Source: Pseudomonas sp. UBA6562 (lineage in GTDB: Bacteria > Pseudomonadota > Gammaproteobacteria > Pseudomonadales > Pseudomonadaceae). From it: 44,882 nt of DNA. The stretch covers positions 40,689 through 85,570 of the forward strand of contig NZ_DJJS01000009.1 of NCBI RefSeq assembly GCF_002434265.1. Reading direction: 5' to 3'. Position 1 is the first letter of the stretch. Each line of letters begins with the position of its first letter. The translations under genes were made by a program, and so were the position numbers. Under the pieces are notes generated by a model. It saw only the letters and a program-made list of their open reading frames with translations, searched no databases and was not told the origin of the DNA. Positions 17,647 through 25,232 of the stretch are shown here, piece after piece.

Positions 17647-18372
17647 ATGCCCCGCTCCAACCACCTACTGCAAACCTTCCTGGCCCACCCCATCGTCGTA
17701 GGCGACCCGCTCCTGCCCACGCACTATGCGCACTTCGACACCTTGGAAACCTTTCAGACAGGCATCCGCACCCACGGCCGCACCGGCGAAAGCCTGGTAA
17801 GCGAAGCAGACGGCGCATGGCATCCCGCTTGGTACGCCATCGCCCAAACCGGGCTCGACGATCCCATCTTCATTGCCATAGACCAGGCTGACCAAGGTTA
17901 CCCGGTCTACTACGCCCCGCACGGCGCCGGACGTTGGGATGCGCTGGAGATCGCGCCGAATCTGGAGACTTTTGCCCGGCTGTTGCAGGCACTGGCAGAC
18001 ACGCAAGACGCCGGCCAATGGCAGGCCTTGATCGAAGCCGAAACCGGTCCCGCGAATGCGTTCTGGCAGGAAGTCATCGACGCACGCATGCAACCTGCGG
18101 ACGTGGAGGAAGCGTCCTCGTCGGACGACGCTGACTATGACCCCACCGACTTCGAAGCAGGCGACCTGATCGTCACCGACCTCGGCCCACAGAAGCTGCG
18201 CGTCGTTCAGCTGGTCAGCAAACACCTCGGCATACCGCTAAAAGAAACCCTGGCGCTCGCCGACACGCCACCGCTGAAAGCAGCGAGCGGCGTGCGCAAA
18301 TGGCTGCGGCCTCTGCAAGAACAGCTCGATGCGCTAGGCGCACGAACCCGATTCCAGAAGACGCAACCCTAA
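17647..18372 (+). CDS. SMI1/KNR4 (SUKH) domain protein with ribosomal L7/L12-like C-terminal domain
   Basis: Encodes 241 residues from the ATG at 17647, preceded by GCAGGAG; a TTG at 17632 is in frame but precedes that site. Residues about 1-150 resemble the SUKH fold: HPAWYAIAQTG, then FIAIDQADQGYPVYYAPHGA, GRWDALEIAPNLETFARLLQ. SUKH proteins are widespread immunity proteins against nuclease-type polymorphic toxins. After an acidic linker (EEASSSDDADYD) the last 65 residues, LIVTDLGPQKLRVVQLVSKH then GIPLKETLALADTPP, match the pattern of the L7/L12 C-terminal domain, which contacts translation factors. No cognate toxin gene is adjacent. It converges on the receptor gene with only 5 bases between stops. 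Confidence 0.75.
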   Translation: MPRSNHLLQTFLAHPIVVGDPLLPTHYAHFDTLETFQTGIRTHGRTGESLVSEADGAWHPAWYAIAQTGLDDPIFIAIDQADQGYPVYYAPHGAGRWDALEIAPNLETFARLLQALADTQDAGQWQALIEAETGPANAFWQEVIDARMQPADVEEASSSDDADYDPTDFEAGDLIVTDLGPQKLRVVQLVSKHLGIPLKETLALADTPPLKAASGVRKWLRPLQEQLDALGARTRFQKTQP

Positions 18373-18377
18373 CCCAC

Positions 18378-20897
18378 TCAGAACTGGTAACTCACCGTCG
18401 CATTCACATTCCGCTCTTCGCCCAGGTAGCAATAGCTCAGGCTCGCGCACGAGGCGACGTAGGACTCGTTCGTCAGGTTGTTGGCATTAACCCGCACATC
18501 CACCCCCTTGAGCCCCACCTTGCCCAGGTCATAGCCCACCGACGCGTCGAACAACGTGTACGACGGCACCTTCATGGTGTTCTCGGCGTCGGCCCAGCTG
18601 TACCCGACATACCGCACCCCACCGCCGACCCGCAGGCCATCCAGCGCACCGCTGTTAAACGCGTAGTCGCCCCACAGCGAAGCCATATGCTTCGGCGCCT
18701 GGGTCGGCGAGTTGCCCTTGTTGTCGATGACGTTGCCCGCCGTACTGAAGGTGCTGGGCATCGACTTCGAATACTCGATGTCGGTCAGGGTATAGCTACC
18801 CAACAACTTGAAGTTGTCGGTCAACTGCATGTGCGCTTCGAGCTCCAACCCCTGCGAACGCACGGCGCCGACGGGACGGTAGAAGTTCTCTTGCGGCAGT
18901 TTGGAGGCCAGGTTTTCCTGTTCGATGTGGAACACCGAAGCGGTGAACAGATCGTCCGTGCCCGGCGGCTGGTACTTGATCCCGGCTTCCCACTGCGTGC
19001 CGTCGGTAGGCGCCAGCGGGCTGCCGGTATTATCGGAGTAGGAATTGGGGTTGAAGGACTCCGAATAGCTCAGGTAGGGCGCGATGCCGTTTTCGAACAG
19101 GTAGAGCACACCGGCGCGGCCCGTGGTCTTGGTGCGTTTGTCCTCGATTTCGGTGCCTTCCGGACGCCCGAACTCGGCGATGCGGTTTTCGTCCGAGGTG
19201 GTGACCCAGTCGTTGCGCAGGCCCAGGGAGAAGCGCCATTGGTCCCATTCGATCAGATCCTGAGCATAGACCCCAGTCTGCTCCAGGCGGCGCAGGTAGC
19301 TGGTGGGGCTGTAGTAGTCGATCGCGTCGTTGCCGTAGACCGGATCGAAGGCATCGAGCGAGGCGACCGCGCCGCTGCTCCAGTCCACCACCGTCTTGCG
19401 CCGCTGGTAGTCGGCACCCAGCAGCAGCGTGTGCTTGGCGCTGCCGGTGAAGAAGTCGGCTTGCAGCATGTTGTCGATGATGAAGGCATGCAGACGCTCT
19501 TTGCCGCCCGAGTAGTAGCGGTTCAGCTCGTTGCTGGTCGGTGTGGTCCAGCCATAGCCGTAGATCTGGTCGAGCTCGACTTTCGAGTCTTGATAGCGAA
19601 AGTTCTGACGAGCCGTGAAGACATCGTTGAAGCGGTGCTCGAACTGGTAGCTGAAGGACTGCTGGTCCCGGCTGTAGCCATCGACGTTCGGCTCGCCATC
19701 GAAGAAGTGCTCGGAAATGCGCCGGCCGTTGCGCTGGTGCAGGCTGCCGTCGGCCGGTACGCCGCCATGGTAGCCACCCTCCGGGTCGTGCTGGAGGTAG
19801 GCCTGCAACGTCAGCGAGGTGTCCTCGGAAAAGTCGATGCTGAGGGTGGGCGAGAGGGCGTAGCGCTTTTCCTCGACATGGTCGAACTGCGTGTCGGATT
19901 TGTCGGCCAGGCCAATCAAACGATAGGCGATGCGCTTGTCGTCATCGACCGGCCCGCTGAAGTCGAAGCCCATGCCGCGTTGGCCCTGGGTGCCTACGGT
20001 GGCCTGGATCTGGTGGTACGGCGTGTACAGCGGCTTCTTGCTGGTCAGCGCCACCAGGCCGCCGGGGGAGCTGCGCCCGTAGAGCACCGACGACGGGCCT
20101 TTGAGGATGTCGACGCGCTCGAGGAAGTATGGATCGACCTGCATGGTGCTGAAGGTGCCGCTGTCGCCCATCGACTTCAGGCCGTCGAGGTAGATGTTGT
20201 CCACCGCGCCGTCGTTGAAGCCGCGCATGGCCACGTAGTCGTAGCGGTGGGTGGCGCCGTAGGGGTTGGTCAGCACGCCGGGGGTATAGCGCATGGTCTG
20301 GGCGACAGTCTGCGCGCCTTGGTCGTCCATCTGCTGACGGGTCACGACCGAGACCGATTGCGAGGTTTCCACCAGCGCGGTGCTGGTCTTGGTCGCCACC
20401 TGGCTGTGGGTCGCGGTGTAGCCGTCGACGCTGCCCAGAGCATTGCCCAGGGTGAAGCCGCGTACGTCGGTCGCCGACAGGGACAAGACGTCGCCCTCCT
20501 GCGCAGGGCGCAGCACGTAACTGCCCGTGTCGGTGGCCACGGCCTGCAGACCGCTGCCGCTCAGCAACAGCGCCAGGGCCTGTTCGACCGAGTACTGGCC
20601 CTGCAAACCGGGGGACTGCGCGCCGGTCGTCTGCTGTGGGGTGACCGACAGGGTGATCCCCGCCTGGCGTGCGAACTGGTTCAGCGCCTCGCCCAGCGGT
20701 GCGGGTGCAATGGCGTACGCCCGCGTGCTGGCGGCGACGGCCGTGGTTTCCTGGGCCTGGCTCTGCGCAGACAGGACGCCGACGCCCAGCGCCGTGGTCA
20801 GGGTCGCGAGCCGAACCGCACTGCTCAGACGGTTGCGTCGTGCGCCGGCGCGGTCGACTGGCGGGCGCGCTTGGGAAGAGGTCAGTTGCCGGGTCAT
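18378..20897 (-). CDS. TonB-dependent hydroxamate-siderophore receptor (FhuA/FiuA/FoxA type) with STN signalling domain
   Basis: Encodes 839 residues. After a long signal sequence (cleavage expected near LSAQSQAQE, about residue 48) comes a secretin/TonB N-terminal (STN) signalling domain at about 60-135 (YAIAPAPLGEALNQFARQAG), a TonB-box-like segment, the plug (VSVVTRQQMDDQGAQTVAQ; MRGFNDGAVDNIYLDG; DILKGPSSVLYGRSSPGG) and a 22-strand barrel ending in the expected Phe. The Cys-containing stretch before the C-terminus (ASLSYCYLGEERNVNATV) is typical of ferrichrome and ferrioxamine receptors. With fecI- and fecR-like genes directly upstream it forms a cell-surface signalling system in which ligand binding induces the receptor. 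The exact siderophore cannot be read from sequence. Confidence 0.92.
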   Translation of the reverse strand: MTRQLTSSQARPPVDRAGARRNRLSSAVRLATLTTALGVGVLSAQSQAQETTAVAASTRAYAIAPAPLGEALNQFARQAGITLSVTPQQTTGAQSPGLQGQYSVEQALALLLSGSGLQAVATDTGSYVLRPAQEGDVLSLSATDVRGFTLGNALGSVDGYTATHSQVATKTSTALVETSQSVSVVTRQQMDDQGAQTVAQTMRYTPGVLTNPYGATHRYDYVAMRGFNDGAVDNIYLDGLKSMGDSGTFSTMQVDPYFLERVDILKGPSSVLYGRSSPGGLVALTSKKPLYTPYHQIQATVGTQGQRGMGFDFSGPVDDDKRIAYRLIGLADKSDTQFDHVEEKRYALSPTLSIDFSEDTSLTLQAYLQHDPEGGYHGGVPADGSLHQRNGRRISEHFFDGEPNVDGYSRDQQSFSYQFEHRFNDVFTARQNFRYQDSKVELDQIYGYGWTTPTSNELNRYYSGGKERLHAFIIDNMLQADFFTGSAKHTLLLGADYQRRKTVVDWSSGAVASLDAFDPVYGNDAIDYYSPTSYLRRLEQTGVYAQDLIEWDQWRFSLGLRNDWVTTSDENRIAEFGRPEGTEIEDKRTKTTGRAGVLYLFENGIAPYLSYSESFNPNSYSDNTGSPLAPTDGTQWEAGIKYQPPGTDDLFTASVFHIEQENLASKLPQENFYRPVGAVRSQGLELEAHMQLTDNFKLLGSYTLTDIEYSKSMPSTFSTAGNVIDNKGNSPTQAPKHMASLWGDYAFNSGALDGLRVGGGVRYVGYSWADAENTMKVPSYTLFDASVGYDLGKVGLKGVDVRVNANNLTNESYVASCASLSYCYLGEERNVNATVSYQF

Positions 20898-20975
20898 CGG
20901 GAGTTCCGTAAAGGGTGGAGTCGAGGGGGTGATTCCCTCTTAGCCGGACGACTGCGCAAAACCCGCCAAAAAAGA

Positions 20976-21965
20976 TCAGGCCTGACGCCGCAGGGTGACC
21001 CACCAGCGCGTGCGGTACTCCACGCGCACGGGCAGGGTCTGGGCCAGGACGGCCAGCAGCTTGTCCGTGTCCTCCAACCGAAACACCCCGGACAGGCGCA
21101 GGTCGGCGATGTCGTCGGTGCAGGCCAGATGCCCTTTGCGGTAGCGCGCCACCTCGGCCAGGAAGTCGTGCAGGCGCATGCCGCGGGTGACGATCAGGCC
21201 GTCGACCCACGCTGCCGCGTCCATGTCCGGCTGCGCCACGCGCAGCGCTTGCGTGGTGCTGACTCGGTAATCCTGGCCGGGGTGGACCTCGACCGGGCTG
21301 GCGTTGAACGGGCGGATCAGCACTTGTCCAGCGGTCACGCCCAGCCGGGTCTGGTCCTTGCCTTGGCGCAGCACGAACCGCCCGCCCAAGGTTTCGAACA
21401 CGCCGTGCTTGCTACGCACCTGCAACGGCAACCGGTTGTCGGTGGATGGCAGGGGCTCGGTCTCCAGCAGAATCTCCCCGCGCGTGAGGCTGATCGAGCG
21501 GTGGCGAGCGGTGAAATGCTGGTCCACCGCGCTGTCGGTGTTGAGTTGCAGGCGTGTGCCATCGGCCAGGCGAACGCTGCTGCGCTGGCCGACACCTGTG
21601 GCGTAATCGGCGCGCCATGTGTGCACGGGCGACAGGTCGCGGGCGAGCCAAGCGGCCGACCCGAGTACCGCCACGCCCGACAACAGCTTCAGGGCCTGGC
21701 GCCGGTCCAGCCGCTGCCGGCTCTGCTCCAGCGCTTCGACCGCCACACCGGGCGCAGGCAGCGCCCCGAATTGTGCACTCAGCTCGCCGTTGAGCGCCTG
21801 CACCCGCTGCCAGGCCTGCTCATGCTCGTTCGTCTGCGCCCGCCAATGCTGGCATTGCTGATAAAGCCGAGAATCGCGCGGGTGGACCTGCAAGCGCAAC
21901 GACCACTGGATGGCCTGCCTGACCACCGTCTCGCAAGGCGGCTCGGCCCTCGGAGCGCGGTTCAC
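20976..21965 (-). CDS. FecR-type anti-sigma factor / sigma regulator
   Basis: Encodes 329 residues from a GTG at 21965 whose GTGA overlaps the sigma-factor stop; this start is preferred because the longer open frame is the shadow of the sigma gene. The N-terminal cytosolic part (about 10-75, AIQWSLRLQVHPRDSRLYQQ) is the DUF4880-like sigma-binding domain. A membrane segment LKLLSGVAVLGSAAWLA near residue 85-105 is preceded by RRQALK, a twin-arginine-like motif reported to matter for FecR export. The periplasmic FecR domain (RSSVRLADGTRLQLN) and a C-terminal receptor-contacting domain follow. It should hold the sigma factor inactive until the loaded receptor signals. Confidence 0.9.
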   Translation of the reverse strand: MNRAPRAEPPCETVVRQAIQWSLRLQVHPRDSRLYQQCQHWRAQTNEHEQAWQRVQALNGELSAQFGALPAPGVAVEALEQSRQRLDRRQALKLLSGVAVLGSAAWLARDLSPVHTWRADYATGVGQRSSVRLADGTRLQLNTDSAVDQHFTARHRSISLTRGEILLETEPLPSTDNRLPLQVRSKHGVFETLGGRFVLRQGKDQTRLGVTAGQVLIRPFNASPVEVHPGQDYRVSTTQALRVAQPDMDAAAWVDGLIVTRGMRLHDFLAEVARYRKGHLACTDDIADLRLSGVFRLEDTDKLLAVLAQTLPVRVEYRTRWWVTLRRQA

Positions 21966-22462
21966 GCGCCGTATCGCAGCAAGTAGCAGTGGTACAGCGC
22001 GTCGGCGACGTAGCGCTCCACCGAACGCAGCGAAACGCCCATTCGCGCGGCGATCTGCGGGTGTGACAAGCCTTCGCATTGCGCCAGAAGAAACGCCTGC
22101 CGCACCTTGGGTTTCAAGCCGTCGAGCATGCGCGCGATGCTTTCCAGCAACTCGAAGATGAGCTCGCGGGATTCGGGCGAAGGCGATTCCAGTTCCGGCC
22201 GCAGGGCCAGCGCTTCCAGGTAGGCACGCTCGATTTCCCCACGCCGCCAATGGTCGATCACCAAGCCCTTGGCGACGGTGCGCAGGAAGGCGCGAGGCGT
22301 TTTCAGCTCCAGCCGCTCGCGACGGTTGAGCAGGCGGATGAAGGTGTCCTGGACGAGGTCGGCCGCGTCGGCGGCGTTGTCCAGTTTGCTGTGCAACCAG
22401 GCCTGCAGCCAGCGGTGGTGGTCGACATAGAGGGTGGTCAAGCTCGGGTGATGGGAAGGCAT
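21962..22462 (-). CDS. FecI-type ECF sigma factor
   Basis: Encodes 166 residues from MPSHHPSLTTLYVDHHRWLQ, the usual N-terminus of iron-starvation ECF sigma factors. Region 2 has NAADAADLVQDTFIRLLNRR and AFLRTVAKGLVIDHWRR; region 4 has GLSHPQIAARMGVSLRSVER as helix-turn-helix. The open frame extends another 104 codons upstream, but there it runs through the Fur box and the neighbouring promoter region. It is translationally coupled to the FecR gene by a 4-base overlap and is expected to transcribe the receptor gene. A Fur-like site 21 bases upstream indicates induction by iron limitation. Confidence 0.92.
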   Translation of the reverse strand: MPSHHPSLTTLYVDHHRWLQAWLHSKLDNAADAADLVQDTFIRLLNRRERLELKTPRAFLRTVAKGLVIDHWRRGEIERAYLEALALRPELESPSPESRELIFELLESIARMLDGLKPKVRQAFLLAQCEGLSHPQIAARMGVSLRSVERYVADALYHCYLLRYGA

Positions 22463-22482
22463 AGGGCGCGTCCGAGCGCTGC

Positions 22483-22501
22483 GTAAATGATAATTGGTCG
22501 C
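22483..22501 (-). promoter_or_regulatory. Fur box upstream of the FecI-type sigma gene
   Basis: On the minus strand GCGACCAATTATCATTTAC matches 11 of 19 positions of the classic Fur consensus, with one half (AATTATCATT) strong. It lies 21 bases upstream of the sigma-factor start, where repression by Fur-Fe would block transcription. Confidence 0.6.
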
Positions 22502-22656
22502 ATTGTGGGCAAGTGCTGGGCGATTTGCAATCGCGGCGCGGGATGGAATGGCCGGTATCGCTTCCCTCATCGAGGCAAATCGCAGTGTCCGATCGGCAGC
22601 TTTGACAAGGGTAGCCATGCCACACTGCCCACCTTCTACCCAAGCTTGGAGCGGAC

Positions 22657-23424
22657 ATGCACAGTATCGGCATACTCGGCGTAGGCGAACTGGCGGAAAA
22701 ACTCGTGCGCGGTCTGCGTCATGGCGGTCATACCGGCGCCATCTTTCTTTCCCCGCGCAATCGGCAGCGCGCATCGGCGTTGCGCGATCAGTTCGACTGC
22801 CAGGTGATGCCTGACAACCAGGCGCTGGTCGAGCGGTCGAGCGTGGTCATACTGGGCGTGCGCCCGGACGTTGTCGCGCAACTGGCGAGCGAAGTGTCGC
22901 TAGGCGCCGACAAGATACTGATCTCGCTGGTGGCGGGCATGGATTCGAGTGCGCTGGCCCAACGCTTCCCCGAAGCGACCGTGGTCAGGGCCATGCTTTC
23001 CTACGCGGCCGAGATCAATGCCACGACCGTCGTCACCTATCCTGACAATGGGGCTGCCCGCAAGCTGTGGGCGCCGTTGGGCACGTTCATTGCGCTGCAA
23101 GACGAAAGCGCCTTCGAAGTCGCGACCGTCGCGGCCTGCATGAACGGCTGGTTTTATTTCTGGCTGCACGACCTGCAGCGCTGGTTCGTCGACCAGGGCC
23201 TGCCGCACGCGCAGGCCAGGCAACTGGTGTTGAGCAACCTGCAGGATTGTCTGGCCAGCGCTCGGCACAATCCGGATACGGACCTTGAAACGATGGGCAA
23301 TGCCATCGCCACGCCTGGCACCTTCACCCGGCAAGGGCTGGATGTGCTTCGTGAGCGGCAGGTGTCAGCACCTTGGACAGCGGCATTCGACAGCGTACTG
23401 CTCGAACTCGGGCGCGAAGGGTGA
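22657..23424 (+). CDS. ProC-like (pyrroline-5-carboxylate reductase family) protein
   Basis: Encodes 255 residues with GGAG about 8 bases before the ATG. The N-terminal Rossmann fold has GILGVGELA (GxGxxA at 8-13) followed by FLSPRNRQRASAL, as in NADP-dependent family members; ILGVRPDVV and LISLVAGM follow the ProC pattern. However, the MPNTP segment that lines the substrate pocket in true P5C reductases reads RAMLSYAAEINATT here, and the C-terminal dimerisation motif is only partly kept (ATPGTFTRQGLDVL). A housekeeping proC is expected elsewhere, so this is probably a paralogue with another imine or keto substrate, or none. It is divergent from the sigma gene and followed by a 132-base gap. 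Confidence 0.75.
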   Translation: MHSIGILGVGELAEKLVRGLRHGGHTGAIFLSPRNRQRASALRDQFDCQVMPDNQALVERSSVVILGVRPDVVAQLASEVSLGADKILISLVAGMDSSALAQRFPEATVVRAMLSYAAEINATTVVTYPDNGAARKLWAPLGTFIALQDESAFEVATVAACMNGWFYFWLHDLQRWFVDQGLPHAQARQLVLSNLQDCLASARHNPDTDLETMGNAIATPGTFTRQGLDVLRERQVSAPWTAAFDSVLLELGREG

Positions 23425-23556
23425 GCCCATTCGAATCGATTCGTTCGAAGACTGTGACGGGTTTGGCACATCGATGTCCCTCTCCTGCCCACACACGCTG
23501 AACAGGCACCCTGGCGAGGTGGTCCTCTGCAGCACACACGCCAAGAGACCACCGCC

Positions 23557-24351
23557 ATGCGCCCGCCTCATCTGCTTGCCGCCCTTCCCCTCGCCTGCGC
23601 CCTGATCGGAGGCTGCGCCGCGCCGAAAACCGAATCGGCGGTCGACGCGCCGGGCCGTCCCGAATCCGCCAAGACCCAACTGCTCGAAGCCGGCGCCGCC
23701 ACCTTGCAGGCCAAGACGCCGATTTCCAAGATAAACGCCTACCTCGACGGCTTCCATTTCTACAACGGCCATCCGCACGTGCAGATGGAAGCGCACCACT
23801 ACTGCTCGATCCTCAACGAGGACGTGATCCAGTGCGTGATCTTCGACGGCAACCGCGAAGACGCCAAGATCATGGGCGTGGAGTACATCATCGACGAGAA
23901 GCTGTTCGCCGGCCTGCCGCCCAAGGAGAAAGCCTTGTGGCACAGCCACGGCTACGAAGTGTCGTCGGGCCAGTTGGTCGCGCCGGGCATTCCGGCGCCT
24001 GCGGAGCATGCGTTGATGGAGCGTCTGGCGCACACCTACGGCAAGACCTGGCACACCTGGCATACCGACCAGGACAAGAACCTGCCGGTGGGCGTGCCGC
24101 AACTGATGATGGGCTTCACCGCCGATGGCCAGGCGGACGCGGCGATGGTCGAGCAGCGCAATGCGCGGCTGGGCATCGACACTGCGAAGACCAAACGGCA
24201 ACGCGCGGACATCGCCATTCCCCGTCCCGATCCCGCTGCCGACGGCGGGCGACACGGCAAGGCGTACCAGATCGAAGACCCGACCGGTGGCCACTTGCAC
24301 CAGCCTGCCACCTCGACGCCCGAGCAGAGGAACAGCCGTTCGAGCCAGTGA
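23557..24351 (+). CDS. DUF1264 (OBAP-family) lipoprotein
   Basis: Encodes 264 residues. A lipoprotein signal (MRPPHLLAALPLACALIGGC, Cys20) is followed by a Pro/Ala-rich linker and a DUF1264 domain from about residue 55: INAYLDGFHFYNGHPHVQME, HHYCSILNEDVIQCVIFDG, LPPKEKALWHSHGYEVSSGQ, and GKTWHTWHTD. The family is shared with plant oil-body-associated proteins; no biochemical activity is established. The many conserved His residues suggest a metal site, which is inference. Membrane anchoring in the cell envelope is likely. No operon partner is evident: 132 bases precede it and 181 follow. Confidence 0.85.
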   Translation: MRPPHLLAALPLACALIGGCAAPKTESAVDAPGRPESAKTQLLEAGAATLQAKTPISKINAYLDGFHFYNGHPHVQMEAHHYCSILNEDVIQCVIFDGNREDAKIMGVEYIIDEKLFAGLPPKEKALWHSHGYEVSSGQLVAPGIPAPAEHALMERLAHTYGKTWHTWHTDQDKNLPVGVPQLMMGFTADGQADAAMVEQRNARLGIDTAKTKRQRADIAIPRPDPAADGGRHGKAYQIEDPTGGHLHQPATSTPEQRNSRSSQ

Positions 24352-24532
24352 CGATGTCCAGCCCGATGGGCGCGCGCTAGCGCCCGTCGGGCTGCCGGCA
24401 CGGGCGGCTTCGAATGGCGACGCCGGATGCTGCGCTCGTTCGGGCGCCATGGCATTCGCACGCCCCTTCGTCTGCTATTGCCTACCCCACCTGCCCTGGC
24501 TAGTCTGCCGCCTCCGCCTACAGAGACTCGCC

Positions 24533-24994
24533 ATGTCGCCTACACGCCCCGTGACCTTGGATGACACCGACCGTCAGTTGATCTCGCTGCTGCAAATCAA
24601 CGCCCGCGCCAGCGTCGCCACGTTGGCGCGAGCGTTGGGCATCGCGCGCACCACGGTGAATTCGCGCCTGGCCCGCCTGGAAAAGGCCCAGTTCATCACC
24701 GGTTATGGCGTGCGCCTCGGGCAAGGTTTGCTCGAAGGCGGTTTGCAGGCCTACGTCGGCATCAAGGTGCGGCCACGTTCGGGCAAGGACGTGGTCAAGC
24801 GCTTGAGCGCCATGGGCCAAGTGCAGCAGCTGTGCGCAGTGAGCGGGGAGTTCGATTACGTGGCCTGGCTACGCACCGACTCGCCCGAGCAGCTCGACCA
24901 GTCGCTGGACCAGATCGGTGGGGTGGAAGGGGTCGAAAAGACCACTACCTCGATCATCCTCAGCAACAAGCTCGATCGCAGCGAGCGACGCTGA
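24533..24994 (+). CDS. Lrp/AsnC family transcriptional regulator
   Basis: Encodes 153 residues from MSPTRPVTLDDTDRQLISLL. The N-terminal helix-turn-helix (ASVATLARALGIARTTVNSR) and the C-terminal RAM ligand-binding domain (LQAYVGIKVRPRSGKDVVKR, GEFDYVAWLRTDSPEQLDQ, GVEGVEKTTTSIIL) are both complete. The start is set by homology; upstream codons are the frame-shifted 3' end of the preceding gene. It lies directly upstream of davB-davA in the same direction, so it is a good candidate for the lysine- or 5-aminovalerate-responsive regulator of that operon. That role is inferred from position. Confidence 0.92.
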   Translation: MSPTRPVTLDDTDRQLISLLQINARASVATLARALGIARTTVNSRLARLEKAQFITGYGVRLGQGLLEGGLQAYVGIKVRPRSGKDVVKRLSAMGQVQQLCAVSGEFDYVAWLRTDSPEQLDQSLDQIGGVEGVEKTTTSIILSNKLDRSERR

Positions 24995-25002
24995 TTTCGC
25001 CG

Positions 25003-25030
25003 GAAGCCTTGTAGGCTTCGTCGTTTTGTT
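25003..25030 (+). terminator. Terminator of the Lrp-type regulator gene
   Basis: GAAGCC at 25003-25008 pairs with GGCTTC at 25014-25019 over loop TTGTA and is followed by GTCGTTTTGTT. It starts 9 bases after the stop codon and would insulate davB-davA from read-through. Confidence 0.6.
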
Positions 25031-25186
25031 CGAACAGTGGGCGAAACGCTGACGAATTGCGTCTTATCTACGAGCGGCGCGCTCTCTACACTGACCCTCA
25101 GGCATCTTCCAGGCAGGGGGTCCAGAGGCAACGCTTCCTACACATGGAAACGAACCACGACACCTGGCCAGGCTGGATGCACTTCC

Positions 25187-25192
25187 TATACT
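25187..25192 (+). promoter_or_regulatory. Candidate -10 of davB
   Basis: TATACT lies 41 bases before the davB start; the -35 region 17 bases upstream (CTGGCC) is poor, which fits an activator-dependent promoter. The rest of the 238-base gap after the regulator gene shows no gene. Confidence 0.3.
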
Positions 25193-25232
25193 CAGGCTCC
25201 GTCCCGCGCAGCCCCACCGGTAAGGTCAGGTC

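Noticed and set aside
18300..21986. 1228-codon plus-strand open frame over the receptor and FecR genes
   Set aside because: A GC-rich shadow opposite clearly coding sequence, with Arg/Val/His-rich composition and no family motifs.
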